This document shows, piece by piece, positions 25,149 through 34,658 of a stretch of 64,000 bases of DNA. The stretch is from Verrucomicrobiales bacterium (GTDB lineage: Bacteria; Verrucomicrobiota; Verrucomicrobiia; Limisphaerales; J093): the NCBI GenBank assembly GCA_024233305.1, contig JACKPV010000032.1, positions 1-64,000 on the forward strand, written 5' to 3'. The notes under the pieces are model-generated. The model was given only the letters and a program-made list of their open reading frames with translations. It searched no databases and was not told the DNA's origin. Position 1 is the first letter of the stretch. Each line of letters starts with the position of its first letter. The translations under genes were made by a program, and so were the position numbers.

Positions 25149-26354
25149 ATGAACATTCACGAATATCAGGCGAAGGAGTTGCTGAAGCGGCACGGGGTCA
25201 CGCTGCCTCCGGGCACGGTGGTGGACAGCCCGACGGAGGCGCGCGCCGCCGCGAAGGCGCTGCTTGACGCCGGGGCGCGGCGCATCGTGTTGAAGGCCCA
25301 GATCCACGCCGGAGGGCGGGGCAAGGGCGCCTTTACGAACGGCTTCCAGGGAGGTGTCAAGCTCACGACGTCACCGGACGAGGTCGAGGCCTTTGCCGGT
25401 CAGATGCTCGACAACGTGCTGGTCACCAAGCAGACCGGTCCGGCCGGCCGCCAGGTGCGCAAGTTGCTCATTGCCGAGGCGCCGCAGATCGAACGTGAGA
25501 TTTACCTCGCGGTCCTGCTGGACCGGGCCACGAGCCGGCCCATTGTGATGGCGAGTTCGGAGGGCGGCGTGGACATCGAGGAAGTGGCCGAACATTCGCC
25601 CGAGAAGATCATCCGGCAGCCGGTCGATCCGGCGTTTGGCCTGCCCGGGCATGCGGCGCGGCGGATCGCCGGTCGCCTCGGGTTGGGGGGCGCGATGCTC
25701 AACCGCGCCGCGTCCCTGATCCAGGGCGTTTACCACACCTGGTGGGAATGCGACGCCTCGATGGTCGAGATCAATCCCCTGTGCGTCATCCGCACGCCCG
25801 AGGGCGCGGCCGACCTCTGGGCGGTGGATGCCAAGATCAGCCTCGATGACAATGCCCTTTTCCGGCACCCGGACATCCGGGACATGCGGGACACGGACGA
25901 GGAATCGCCGCTCGAAACCGAGGCCAGCCGGCATGACCTGAACTACATCAAGCTGGACGGCAACATCGCCTGCCTGGTGAACGGCGCCGGCCTCGCGATG
26001 GCCACGATGGACATCATCAAGCATTGCGGCGGCGAACCGGCGAACTTCCTCGACGTGGGCGGCGGCGCCAGCGTGGAACAGGTGACCGCGGCCTTCCGCA
26101 TCATCATGAAAGACCCCGGCGTGCAGGCGATTCTGGTGAACATCTTCGGCGGGATCATGGATTGCGACGTGATTGCCCGCGGCATCGTGGCCGCCGTCAA
26201 GGAGACGGGGCTGGAACTGCCGCTGGTGGTGCGTCTCGAAGGCAACAACGTCACCGCCGGCAAGCGCACCCTGGCCGATTCCGGCCTGCCGATCATCAGC
26301 GGCGATTCGATGGCCGACGCGGCGGCGAAGGTCGTCGCGGCAGTGGTCGGCTGA
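25149..26354 (+). CDS. sucC: Succinyl-CoA synthetase (ADP-forming) beta subunit
   Basis: A 401-residue TCA-cycle enzyme subunit (succinyl-CoA + ADP + Pi to succinate + ATP). The ATG at 25149 gives the canonical start MNIHEYQAKELLKRHGV. An ATP-grasp domain with KAQIHAGGRGKG occupies the N-terminal half. The CoA-ligase part has the phosphate-interacting NIFGGIMDCDVIARGI and the VRLEGNNVTAGK segment. It is followed 82 bp later by sucD on the same strand. Confidence 0.97.
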   Translation: MNIHEYQAKELLKRHGVTLPPGTVVDSPTEARAAAKALLDAGARRIVLKAQIHAGGRGKGAFTNGFQGGVKLTTSPDEVEAFAGQMLDNVLVTKQTGPAGRQVRKLLIAEAPQIEREIYLAVLLDRATSRPIVMASSEGGVDIEEVAEHSPEKIIRQPVDPAFGLPGHAARRIAGRLGLGGAMLNRAASLIQGVYHTWWECDASMVEINPLCVIRTPEGAADLWAVDAKISLDDNALFRHPDIRDMRDTDEESPLETEASRHDLNYIKLDGNIACLVNGAGLAMATMDIIKHCGGEPANFLDVGGGASVEQVTAAFRIIMKDPGVQAILVNIFGGIMDCDVIARGIVAAVKETGLELPLVVRLEGNNVTAGKRTLADSGLPIISGDSMADAAAKVVAAVVG

Positions 26355-26436
26355 AGGCCGGCGCCCGGCGTCGACCGGGCGCGTTCCGTGGCGCAACCCG
26401 ATTTGGAATTCCCGAACCCCGTTAATCCAGTCAGTC

Positions 26437-27342
26437 ATGTCGATTCTTGTTCAAACCGATACGAAGGTCGTGGTGCAGGGCATCACCGGCGGCTTTGGCG
26501 GCCGTCATGCCCAGCTCAGCCTTGATTACGGCACGCAGGTGGTGGCCGGGGTGACGCCCGGCAAGGGCGGACAGTTCTTCGCACATCAGGGACACCGGGT
26601 GCCGGTGTTCGATACTGTGGCGGAGGCCGCGGCGGAGACGGGGGCGACGGCGTCGGCGGTGTTCGTGCCACCCGCCTTCGCGGGCGACGCCATCCTCGAA
26701 GGGGTGGCCGCCGGGCTGGACTTGGTGGTCTGCATCACCGAGGGCATCCCGATCCACGACATGACGCGGGTGAAACGCGCCATGGCGGGTCCGGAGGTGC
26801 GGACCCGGCTCATCGGTCCGAACTGTCCCGGCATCGTGACTCCCGGCACGGGCGAGGATTCGCATGGCGGCTGCCGCATCGGCATCGCGCCCGGCTACAT
26901 CCACCGGTCGGGCCACATTGGCGTGGTTTCGCGCAGCGGCACGCTGACCTACGAGGCGGTGTGGCAGTTGACCTGTCGCGGGGTGGGGCAGTCCACGTGC
27001 GTGGGCATCGGCGGCGATCCGGTGAACGGCACGTCCCACCTGGATGTCGTCAAGCTGTTCAACGAGGATCCCGACACGCACGGGATCATCATGATCGGGG
27101 AGATTGGCGGTTCGGCGGAGGAGGAGGCGGCGGCGTGGATCAAGCAGCACTGCCGGAAGCCGGTCGCGGGCTTCATTGCGGGCACGACGGCGCCGCCCGG
27201 ACGCCGGATGGGGCATGCCGGCGCGATTGTCAGCGGCGGCAAGGGAACGGCCGCGGCCAAGATCGAGGCCTTCCGCGAGGCGGGGATCGGCGTGGCGGAA
27301 ACGCCGTCGGTCATGGCGGAAACGCTTCTCAAGATGATGTAG
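26437..27342 (+). CDS. sucD: Succinyl-CoA synthetase alpha subunit
   Basis: A 301-residue partner of SucC that binds CoA and carries the phosphohistidine. ATG at 26437. Motifs: VVVQGITGGFGGRH at the N-terminus, the GVTPGKGG CoA loop, GPNCPGIVTPG, and the phosphorylated histidine in GHAGAIVSGGKGTA. Length is normal. It follows sucC in an evident operon. Confidence 0.97.
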   Translation: MSILVQTDTKVVVQGITGGFGGRHAQLSLDYGTQVVAGVTPGKGGQFFAHQGHRVPVFDTVAEAAAETGATASAVFVPPAFAGDAILEGVAAGLDLVVCITEGIPIHDMTRVKRAMAGPEVRTRLIGPNCPGIVTPGTGEDSHGGCRIGIAPGYIHRSGHIGVVSRSGTLTYEAVWQLTCRGVGQSTCVGIGGDPVNGTSHLDVVKLFNEDPDTHGIIMIGEIGGSAEEEAAAWIKQHCRKPVAGFIAGTTAPPGRRMGHAGAIVSGGKGTAAAKIEAFREAGIGVAETPSVMAETLLKMM

Positions 27343-27390
27343 CGCCCGCGTCTCCGGCGATGCTGCCGGTCGGGCCGCGAGGCCCCTGCC

Positions 27391-28218
27391 GTGGACTGGG
27401 TCGATCATCTGTTGAATCTGGCGGGGCTGCTGTTGTGGCTGGGTTTTCGGGGTGTGGGTTTTGACCGGCCCGGGCTCAGTCTGGCGGCGCGCACGCTGCC
27501 GCGGCCCCCGGCGCGGTTCCGGGTTTCGTTCGGACTGCTGCTCGTGTTGCTGCTCACGGTCCGCTCCTGGGTCTACTGGCGGGCGGGCACGCTGCTGGAC
27601 TGGGTCCCGCAGCTGAACCTCGGGGTGGTGAGCATTCCCTTCAACGGCGCGATGTTGAGCCGGATGGCGTTGTTCTCCCTGGGCAGCTTCGGGGTGGCCT
27701 GGGGTGTCTTCCACTGCGGGCTCAGCTACCTGTCCCTGGTCAGCCATGCTGACCGGCAGACGAACCGCTGGGCGGCGGGGATTGCCCGGCAGCTGGGTTG
27801 GTACGCCCGGGTTCCGGGGGCCTTCAAGGTGTTGATCCCCTGGTTGCTGGCGGCGGGGGGATGGTATCTGGCGCAACCGGGCCTGGTGGCCTTGAACGTG
27901 GCCCTGCCCCGCGAAGCGCCGGCGGTGGTGTGGCAGGAAGGCGCGGTGTTTGGCGCGATGACCCTGCTGGTATGGAAGTTCACCCTCGTGCCGGTCTTGC
28001 TCGCACAGTTCCTCCTGCCGCATGCCCATGTGGGTCGGAGCGCATTCCTGGATTTCGTGCAACTCAGCGCCACCCGCACGCTGCGGCCGTTCGCCTGGTT
28101 CCCGGGCCGCGTGGGGGAAATCCACTTCACGCCGGCGCTGCTGGCCGCGCTGGTGCTTGTCGGGACTTGGTGGGCGCAACTTCGACTCGAGACCCTGTTT
28201 CAGCGGCTTCCCTTATGA
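27391..28218 (+). CDS. Multi-pass membrane protein, possibly YggT-like
   Basis: A 275-residue hydrophobic protein with about six membrane segments (LLLWLGFRG, FGLLLVLLLTVRSWVYW, VLIPWLLAAGGWYLA, LLAALVLVGTWW). It overlaps the downstream DUF167 gene by 4 bp. In many bacteria the DUF167 (YggU) gene is paired with the YggT membrane protein, and two YggT-like halves could be read here. The sequence match is weak, so the assignment is mainly by context. It lies 48 bp after sucD and may share its transcript. Confidence 0.7.
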   Translation: MDWVDHLLNLAGLLLWLGFRGVGFDRPGLSLAARTLPRPPARFRVSFGLLLVLLLTVRSWVYWRAGTLLDWVPQLNLGVVSIPFNGAMLSRMALFSLGSFGVAWGVFHCGLSYLSLVSHADRQTNRWAAGIARQLGWYARVPGAFKVLIPWLLAAGGWYLAQPGLVALNVALPREAPAVVWQEGAVFGAMTLLVWKFTLVPVLLAQFLLPHAHVGRSAFLDFVQLSATRTLRPFAWFPGRVGEIHFTPALLAALVLVGTWWAQLRLETLFQRLPL

Positions 28219-28514
28219 CCCCGGCCTGGCTGACCGAGACCCCCGGAGGCGTGGTGCTGACCGTCCATGTGCAGCCGCGTGCCAGTCGTTCCGAAGTGGC
28301 GGAGGCCACGGGGGTGCGTTGCCGGTTGCGGGTGGCCGCCCCGCCGGTCGACAATGCAGCGAACGAGGCCGTGGTGCGATTTCTGGCCGACCTCTGCGGG
28401 CGCCCGCGGTCCGCGATCCGGCTCGTGCGGGGGCGCGCTTCCAAGTCAAAAACCATTGCGATCCAAGGTGTTAAATCTTCTGATCTGCTGGCGAAGCTGG
28501 GCTTCGTGTCCTGA
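28215..28514 (+). CDS. DUF167 (YggU-type) small protein
   Basis: 99 residues. ATG at 28215 overlaps the upstream membrane gene as ATGA. Family features: VHVQPRASRSEV near the N-terminus, the core RVAAPPVDNAANEAVVRFLA and the GRASKSKTIAI strand. The molecular role of DUF167 proteins is not established. The fold is small alpha/beta and the family is usually found next to YggT, as seems to be the case here. Confidence 0.9.
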   Translation: MTPAWLTETPGGVVLTVHVQPRASRSEVAEATGVRCRLRVAAPPVDNAANEAVVRFLADLCGRPRSAIRLVRGRASKSKTIAIQGVKSSDLLAKLGFVS

Positions 28515-28620
28515 TCCTGCGGGCGGCGCCGGGGCGCTGGCGGTCACCTGCCCACTTGCCAACCGGCCCGGTGGACACCAAAATGCGCGTTCGGTCTGAA
28601 CGGACAACAAGTTCTCGAAC

Positions 28621-29910
28621 ATGAGCAAAGAAGCCAAACTGGCAGTTGGGGGGCAGGAATACAGCCTGCCCATCGTTGAAGGCACCGAGGGCGAGCTCGG
28701 CATTGCGATCGGCAAGCTCCGCGACACCACGGGCCATATCACCTTGGACGACGGTTACGGCAACACCGGCTCGTGCGTCAGCAACATCACGTTCATCGAC
28801 GGCGAGAAGGGCATTCTGCGCTACCGCGGGTATCCCATCGAACAGCTGGCCGAGCAGTCGACCTTCATCGAGACGGCGCATCTGCTGATCAACGGCGAAC
28901 TGCCGAGCCGCGACAAGTTGCGGGAGTTTTCGGATCGCCTGACCGACAACGCCTACCTGCACGAGGACATGCGGTATCACTTCGAGAGCTTTCCGGTGAC
29001 CGCCCACCCGATGGCGATCCTCTCGTCGATGATCAACGCCAGCAGTTGCTTTTATCCCGGGCTGATGGGGCCGGCCAATCGCGAGCGGTTCGACACGCAC
29101 GCCGCGCGGCTCATCTCCCAGGTGCGCACCATCGCGGCCTACTCCTACCGGAAATCCAAGGGCTTCCCGACCATCTATCCCAAGCGGAACCTGAAATACA
29201 CCGCGAACTTCCTCCACATGATGTTCTCGCAGCCCTACGAGGACTACGAACTCAAGCCGGAGGTGGTGAAGGCGCTCGACCTGATTTTCCTGCTCCACGC
29301 GGACCACGAGCAGAACTGCTCGACGGCCACCGTGCGCATGGTGGCTTCGAGCCAGGCCAACCTCTTCGCCTCGGCCGCTGCCGGGGTGTGCGCCTTGTGG
29401 GGGCCCCTCCACGGTGGCGCCAACCAGGCCGTGATCGAGATGCTCCAGGCCATTCATGACTCGGGCGACGACGGTTCCCGGTTCATTCAGGCGGCCAAGG
29501 ACAAGGACAGCGGGGCGCGCTTGATGGGCTTCGGTCACCGGGTCTACAAGAACTACGATCCGCGGGCCAAGATCATCAAGGCGGCCTGTGATCGCATCCT
29601 CTCCGGGCTGCACATCAGCGATCCGCTGCTCGACATCGCCAAACACCTCGAGGAACAGGCGCTCAACGACAGCTATTTCGTCGAACGGCGGCTCTACCCG
29701 AACGTCGACTTCTACAGCGGCATCATCATGCGGGCCATCGGGATTCCCGTCGAGATGTTCACCGTGATCTTCGCCATCGGCCGCATGCCCGGCTGGATCG
29801 CGAATTTCAAGGAGATCCTCGACAACCCGAAGAGCCGCATCTCCCGGCCGCGCCAGATCTACATGGGCGCGACCGAGCGTCAGTACGTTCCCATCGAAGA
29901 GCGCCCCTGA
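28621..29910 (+). CDS. gltA: Citrate synthase
   Basis: A 429-residue type II (hexameric-type) citrate synthase that condenses acetyl-CoA with oxaloacetate. The N-terminal beta domain TGSCVSNITFIDGEKGILRY is characteristic. Active-site residues are seen in LHADHEQNCST, GPLHGGANQ, GFGHRVYKNYDPR and the catalytic aspartate region NVDFYSG. It is clustered with sucCD (25-27 kb), placing three TCA-cycle genes together. A strong hairpin lies 20 bp after the stop. Confidence 0.97.
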   Translation: MSKEAKLAVGGQEYSLPIVEGTEGELGIAIGKLRDTTGHITLDDGYGNTGSCVSNITFIDGEKGILRYRGYPIEQLAEQSTFIETAHLLINGELPSRDKLREFSDRLTDNAYLHEDMRYHFESFPVTAHPMAILSSMINASSCFYPGLMGPANRERFDTHAARLISQVRTIAAYSYRKSKGFPTIYPKRNLKYTANFLHMMFSQPYEDYELKPEVVKALDLIFLLHADHEQNCSTATVRMVASSQANLFASAAAGVCALWGPLHGGANQAVIEMLQAIHDSGDDGSRFIQAAKDKDSGARLMGFGHRVYKNYDPRAKIIKAACDRILSGLHISDPLLDIAKHLEEQALNDSYFVERRLYPNVDFYSGIIMRAIGIPVEMFTVIFAIGRMPGWIANFKEILDNPKSRISRPRQIYMGATERQYVPIEERP

Positions 29911-29930
29911 GACGGCCCTCGAAGGGTGCT

Positions 29931-29961
29931 CCGGCTCCGGGAACCGGCGTCCCGGAGCCGG
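29931..29961. terminator. Bidirectional terminator between gltA and the convergent nuclease-ligase gene
   Basis: Perfect 12-bp arms CCGGCTCCGGGA (29931-29942) and TCCCGGAGCCGG (29950-29961) with a 7-base loop. It is located between two convergent genes (stops at 29910 and 30005). There is no T run, so the mode of termination is uncertain. Confidence 0.6.
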
Positions 29962-30004
29962 CGCTGCTTACCGCGGCGCGGCGGGGACTCGGGTTTTTCG
30001 GGGC

Positions 30005-32422
30005 TCAGCCGGTCGCCATCCCGACGGTGGCGGGCGCCGCGCAGCCTGCGTCGAGTTCCCACCAGCCCGGGACGCTCAGCCCCGGCAGGTAGGCGCTTTC
30101 GGGGTCCTTGACCACCACCCCCGACTTTCCCCGCGCCAGTGCTTCCCGGAGATAGCTGGCGATCTCGACAGGGGATCGGGCCTGCCTGACCGTCGCTGCC
30201 GACAATTCCGCCACCGCATCGGAGCGTGTCGGCGGGGACGTCAGGACGGTTTCGAGCGCCGCCCGCCGCTCGTGGAGCGGGGCTGCTAGCAGGCTGTCGC
30301 CGTTCCTCCAGAGCAGGTCGAAGGCGAGGAAGCGCGCTCGGACCCGGGTTGCCGGAAACAAATCGGGACCGCAGTGGCATCGGCGCTTCCGCCAACCCGT
30401 CGGCGGCAATATATGTCCTGCCGCTGAGAGCACGATTTCGCCATCCAGGATGACGTCCTCGTCAAGGCCCTGCGCCGCCTCCGCCAACTCGGGGAAGCAA
30501 TCGGTGACGTTCTCGCGCTCGAACGAATAGAGCGCGACGCGGGCGCCCGCCTTGTGGAGCTGGCACCGGAGGCCTTCAGGTTTGTCTTCGACCCACCAGC
30601 CAGCCGTCGGTCCCGGGCCGGTGGTCCCAGCCAGTTTGGCTTGGAAGCTCGCGGCGTTGGGCCCGAACAAGGCCACGGCGAAGGGCAGCGGACGGAACGG
30701 TTCCGGGCGGACGGATTCCAGGGCGTTGTTCCTGGCCAGGATCGCCACCTCCCCGAGCCGACCGACCAGCGCATGGGCGTGTCGGACGGCGGCCAACGGC
30801 TGCCGGAAGGCGGCTGCCAGCGCTTCCTCGAAGCCGCCCGCGTGGAGCCCGATGCGCAGGCGGTCAGTGACGACCTTGATCAGCCAGCGGGCCTCGAGCG
30901 CGTCACAGCGGGCAAGCAGCCGGGCCAGGGCGACCCGCTTCGTTGCGCTTGCCCTGGTCGCGCGGATGGCCTCGAGGCCGTCACGCACCGTCGTCAGGGT
31001 CAAGCGGGGACCGTCGGGGGTGCGATCGCCGAACAAGGCGGCGGTGGTCTCGCCGGCATCGCCGTGGGCAAGGTCGAGTTGCCGGAACTCGATCACCGGC
31101 GCCTGGCACACGGCACAGGCCGCATCCCGCACCTGCGCCCATCCGATCCCGAGCGGTCCATCGCCGCCCGATCCGCCCGCTGTGCCGCTGACCCATTCCG
31201 TGGCCGGGCCGAGTGCTTCGACTGGCAACTCGCGCAGGTAGGCGGCCAGCCATGCGGTCTTTCGTTCCCGGGACGTCTCATTGGCGATGGTGGCGCAGGT
31301 TGTTGCGAAGCGCCGGAAGGTCTCCGGGGACGGGGCCGCTTCGGTTTCGCTCACCGCGACGGGCGGGGGGCCTTGCGGCGTGGTGCGCTTGCTGACGGCG
31401 CGGCGTTCCGTGCGGCGGTCGCCCAACAGCAGGCCGAGTTGTTCCGGTTCGCTCAACGCGCGGGCGTCGAAACCGAGTTCGCGCAGGGTTTGGGCGAAGT
31501 CCGCCGCGAACCCGTGCAGCGTGTAAACCCGGCGGGGCCCGACGCGTTTAACGAATTCGACGAGTTCGGGAAAGTCCGCGTGATCGCTCAGCGCAAACGC
31601 GGCGTCGGCGCCGTAGCGAAAGCGGGCGCCGGCATCCACGGCCCAGCCGGTCAGGACCGCCGTGCGGATCCGGCCCGCCTTGCGCAACCGGGCCAGGCCG
31701 GCGTTGGGCGGGCAGAGGATCACCCGGCCGGTCGGGCGTTCGGGATCCAGAGCTTCGTAGGCGGGAAACCGGATTCCCAGCGAGGTGTAGACTTCCGTGA
31801 GCTTCAAGACCTGCGGATGCAAGGCCACCGGCAGCCCGGCCTCCACCAAGCCGCACAGGATTTCCTGGCTCTTCCCCAGCGAGTAGCCCAGCAGCACCGG
31901 GATTTCCTCGTTGTCGAGGGTTTCACGGCAAAACCGGATGACACCCGCGAACACCGCCGCCTCGGGGGGGAACTCGTAGGCCGGACGGCCGAACGTGGTC
32001 TCCATGATCAGTACGTCGGCCCGCCGGGGCTGGCAGGGTTCCGCGGCGGGGGTTGGACGCAGTTTGAAATCCCCGGTGTAGAGCAGCGTCTCTCCGCCGC
32101 GTTCGATCAGGGACATGGCGCTGCCCAGGATGTGACCGGCGGGCAGGAGAGTCACTCGGAAATCGCCCGCCGGTCCGGCAAACGTCCGGGCTTGGCCCCA
32201 CGGCAGGACGTGCATGATCCGCTCTCCGCCCAGCCGGGCGGCCATGAGCCGGGCGGTCGGTTCGGACAGGATCACCTCGTGATGCCGGGCGACATGGTCT
32301 GCGTGGGCATGGCTCACGAACACCCGATCCGGCGCCGGCCGGGCCTGGTGGGCGTCGAGCCAGAGCTCCGCCCCGGGCAGACAGATGCCGCCGCGTTCAT
32401 AGCGGAAATCCAGGTTCGCCAC
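30005..32422 (-). CDS. Fused beta-CASP metallo-beta-lactamase nuclease and ATP-dependent DNA ligase
   Basis: An 805-residue protein from GTG at 32422. The N-terminal third is an MBL-fold exonuclease: HAHADH at 38-43, His97 in LPAGHILGS, Asp118 in YTGDF, plus a beta-CASP half with SDHADF. The C-terminal part is an ATP-dependent ligase: a helical domain, then catalytic Lys614 in motif I (EDKPEGLR), ILDGEIV and LAFDLLWRNG. Separate ligase and ligase-associated exonuclease genes are usually neighbours; here they are one chain. Only 191 residues follow the lysine, motif V reads GKSGVVVKDP, and WWKLK is replaced by WWELD. No OB fold remains, so ligation activity is doubtful. Confidence 0.88.
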   Translation of the reverse strand: MANLDFRYERGGICLPGAELWLDAHQARPAPDRVFVSHAHADHVARHHEVILSEPTARLMAARLGGERIMHVLPWGQARTFAGPAGDFRVTLLPAGHILGSAMSLIERGGETLLYTGDFKLRPTPAAEPCQPRRADVLIMETTFGRPAYEFPPEAAVFAGVIRFCRETLDNEEIPVLLGYSLGKSQEILCGLVEAGLPVALHPQVLKLTEVYTSLGIRFPAYEALDPERPTGRVILCPPNAGLARLRKAGRIRTAVLTGWAVDAGARFRYGADAAFALSDHADFPELVEFVKRVGPRRVYTLHGFAADFAQTLRELGFDARALSEPEQLGLLLGDRRTERRAVSKRTTPQGPPPVAVSETEAAPSPETFRRFATTCATIANETSRERKTAWLAAYLRELPVEALGPATEWVSGTAGGSGGDGPLGIGWAQVRDAACAVCQAPVIEFRQLDLAHGDAGETTAALFGDRTPDGPRLTLTTVRDGLEAIRATRASATKRVALARLLARCDALEARWLIKVVTDRLRIGLHAGGFEEALAAAFRQPLAAVRHAHALVGRLGEVAILARNNALESVRPEPFRPLPFAVALFGPNAASFQAKLAGTTGPGPTAGWWVEDKPEGLRCQLHKAGARVALYSFERENVTDCFPELAEAAQGLDEDVILDGEIVLSAAGHILPPTGWRKRRCHCGPDLFPATRVRARFLAFDLLWRNGDSLLAAPLHERRAALETVLTSPPTRSDAVAELSAATVRQARSPVEIASYLREALARGKSGVVVKDPESAYLPGLSVPGWWELDAGCAAPATVGMATG

Positions 32423-32524
32423 GTCCCGAGTCTACCCGGGCGCCCGCCCTGCGCAACCGTCCGCCGTCCGGACGGAGGCGCTCCACTATTGACAGGCTTC
32501 GCGCCCAACCGGAATGGTGCGCGC

Positions 32525-33511
32525 GTGCCGCGGCTCTTGCGCATCGACTTTCCGGGAGCGGTCCATCACCTGGTCAATCGCGGGAACCGGGGCGAACCCA
32601 TCTTCCGCGACGATGCGGATCGCGCGGCCTTCCTGGCGGCCCTCGGCGAGGTCTGTGGGAAGACCGGCTGGCGGGTGTATGCCTACGTGCTGCTGCCGGA
32701 CCATTTTCATGTCGTGCTCACGACGCCACAACCGAACCTCGTCGCCGGAATGAAGTGGTGGTTGGGCACGTATACCAATCGCTTCAATCGCCGCCACCGC
32801 CTGTCGGGACACCTGTTCGGAGGGCGCTACCGGGCGCTGCTCGTCGATCCTGACGGGTATTACCTCGCGACGGTCTGCGATTATGTCCATTTGAACCCCA
32901 TCCGGGCGGGGTGCTTGCGGACGGACCAACCCCTGACCGATCATCGCTGGTCCAGTCTGCCGCAGTTGCTGGGCGTCGACGTCGAGGATTCGTTCGCCTG
33001 GCTGATTCCCGCGCGCGAGTCGCCCCGGGAACTGGCCGATCGCCTCGAGGCCCTGCGGCGGGGGCGGCCGCCGGAGGTGTGGCGTCGCATCCGACGGGGA
33101 TGGTGCTTTGGCTCGGCGGGCTTCCGGTCGGAAATCGCCGGGCGTTTGGGGCAGGGAGTCGGATTGACGCATCACGGCGATCTGCCCCCGGAAGCCGTGA
33201 TGACGAAGGCCGAGGATCTCATTCGCGCCGGTCTGGCGGAACTCGGCTGGACCGAGAGCGATCTGGCGGCCCGGCCCAAAATGGACGAAGCAAAGGCCCG
33301 GCTGGCGCTGCGGTTGCGGCGGGAGACCACGCTCGGTCTGGCGTGGATCGCGCGGCGGCTGCACCTGGGCAGCATTCACACGGCCCGCAATGTGCTGGCG
33401 CGCCTGCGTCGGGAGGAAAGCGGGATCGGGGCGGCGGCCACCCGCCCGTCGGACGATTCCACGCCGGCGCCGGCGGCGGGCAATCTGACCTTCGACGTGC
33501 GCTGGGACTGA
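32525..33511 (+). CDS. REP-associated tyrosine transposase (Y1_Tnp, RAYT type)
   Basis: A 328-residue protein from GTG at 32525, chosen because the family starts with PRLLRIDFPGAVHHLVNRGN. The HUH metal site is PDHFHVVL and the nucleophilic tyrosine lies in DYVHLNPIRAG. The core is followed by a C-terminal helical region with a helix-turn-helix-like segment (LGLAWIARRLHLGSIHTARN), as in long RAYTs. RAYTs nick and join single-stranded DNA at REP palindromes. It is single-copy and has no IS-type terminal repeats that I can see. Several palindromic families in the window could be its substrates; this is inference. Confidence 0.9.
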   Translation: MPRLLRIDFPGAVHHLVNRGNRGEPIFRDDADRAAFLAALGEVCGKTGWRVYAYVLLPDHFHVVLTTPQPNLVAGMKWWLGTYTNRFNRRHRLSGHLFGGRYRALLVDPDGYYLATVCDYVHLNPIRAGCLRTDQPLTDHRWSSLPQLLGVDVEDSFAWLIPARESPRELADRLEALRRGRPPEVWRRIRRGWCFGSAGFRSEIAGRLGQGVGLTHHGDLPPEAVMTKAEDLIRAGLAELGWTESDLAARPKMDEAKARLALRLRRETTLGLAWIARRLHLGSIHTARNVLARLRREESGIGAAATRPSDDSTPAPAAGNLTFDVRWD

Positions 33512-33645
33512 CGGGCCACCGTTGGTGAGGACGTTAAGTGAAGGGCGGGCAGCATTGGATTCATTCAAACTTTTCTAATACTTTAAGCCAAGGTTAGTAG
33601 GCAGGTTGACAATCAAGGCCGCCGGCCTAGAGTAGCGCCGTTGCT

Positions 33646-34656
33646 ATGAATCAGAATCCTCACGTCGCCGTTGTCGGCGCCACGGGTGCGGTGGGCGTCG
33701 AAATGATCCGGACTCTCGAACGCCGCGGTTTCCCGACCAGCCGGCTTACGCTGCTGGCCTCGGCCCGCTCGGTGGGGCGCCAATTGACCTACCGGGGGGA
33801 GCCGGTGGCGGTTGCCGAATTGACCGCCGACGCCTTCGCGGGGATCGACATTGCGCTGTTCAGCGCGGGGGGCGGCATCTCGAAGGAAATTGCGCCGGCG
33901 GCGGTGAAGGCGGGGTGCGTGGTGGTGGACAACTCGAGCGCCTTCCGCATGGATCCGACGGTGCCGCTGGTGGTGCCCGAGATCAATGCGGCGGACATCG
34001 CGCAACACCAGGGGATCATTGCGAATCCGAATTGCACGACGGCGATCACGCTGATGGCGCTGCATCCGTTGCACGCCGCGTTCGGTTGTCGGCGGATCTT
34101 CGCCTCGACCTACCAGGCGGTGAGCGGGACGGGCGCGAAGGCGATCGAGGAGCTGCGCCAGCAGGTGCAGCAGATCGCGGCCGGCCAGCCCGTGACGCGT
34201 TCCGTCTATCCGCATCAGATCGCTTTCAACGTGCTGCCCCACGTGGATTCCTTCCTGCCCACGGGCTACACAAAGGAGGAAATGAAACTCGAGAACGAGG
34301 GGCGCAAGATCATGCACCACCCCGCCTTCCGTGCCAGTGTCACGTGCGTCCGGGTGCCGGTCTACCGGGCTCATTCGGTGGCGGTGAGTGCCGAGTTCGA
34401 GCAGCCGGTGAGCGTCGAGGCAGCGCTGGAGGTGCTCGGGCGCGCGCCGGGTCTCGACATCGTGGACGATCCGGCAAACGCCGCCTATCCGCTGCCCCTC
34501 GCGCAGGCTGAAAAGGACAACTGCGCCGTCGGACGGGTGCGCCTGGACTGCGCCCTGGACAACGGCCTTTGTTTCTGGGTGAGCGGCGACCAGTTGCTCA
34601 AGGGCGCCGCCCTGAACGCAGTTCAGATTGCCGAGGCGCTGTTGAAACTCGCGTAG
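33646..34656 (+). CDS. asd: Aspartate-semialdehyde dehydrogenase
   Basis: A 336-residue NADPH-dependent enzyme converting aspartyl phosphate to the semialdehyde for lysine, threonine, methionine and peptidoglycan synthesis. The N-terminal dinucleotide motif is VVGATGAVG. The active-site cysteine is in IIANPNCTTA, and the catalytic histidine follows in RVPVYRAHS. Length is normal. A short hairpin follows the stop. Confidence 0.97.
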   Translation: MNQNPHVAVVGATGAVGVEMIRTLERRGFPTSRLTLLASARSVGRQLTYRGEPVAVAELTADAFAGIDIALFSAGGGISKEIAPAAVKAGCVVVDNSSAFRMDPTVPLVVPEINAADIAQHQGIIANPNCTTAITLMALHPLHAAFGCRRIFASTYQAVSGTGAKAIEELRQQVQQIAAGQPVTRSVYPHQIAFNVLPHVDSFLPTGYTKEEMKLENEGRKIMHHPAFRASVTCVRVPVYRAHSVAVSAEFEQPVSVEAALEVLGRAPGLDIVDDPANAAYPLPLAQAEKDNCAVGRVRLDCALDNGLCFWVSGDQLLKGAALNAVQIAEALLKLA

Positions 34657-34658
34657 CC

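Noticed and set aside
30554..32524. Plus-strand frame continuous with the RAYT gene
   Set aside because: The part before 32525 is antisense to the nuclease-ligase gene and has no family features; the RAYT begins at the GTG that gives PRLLRIDFPG.
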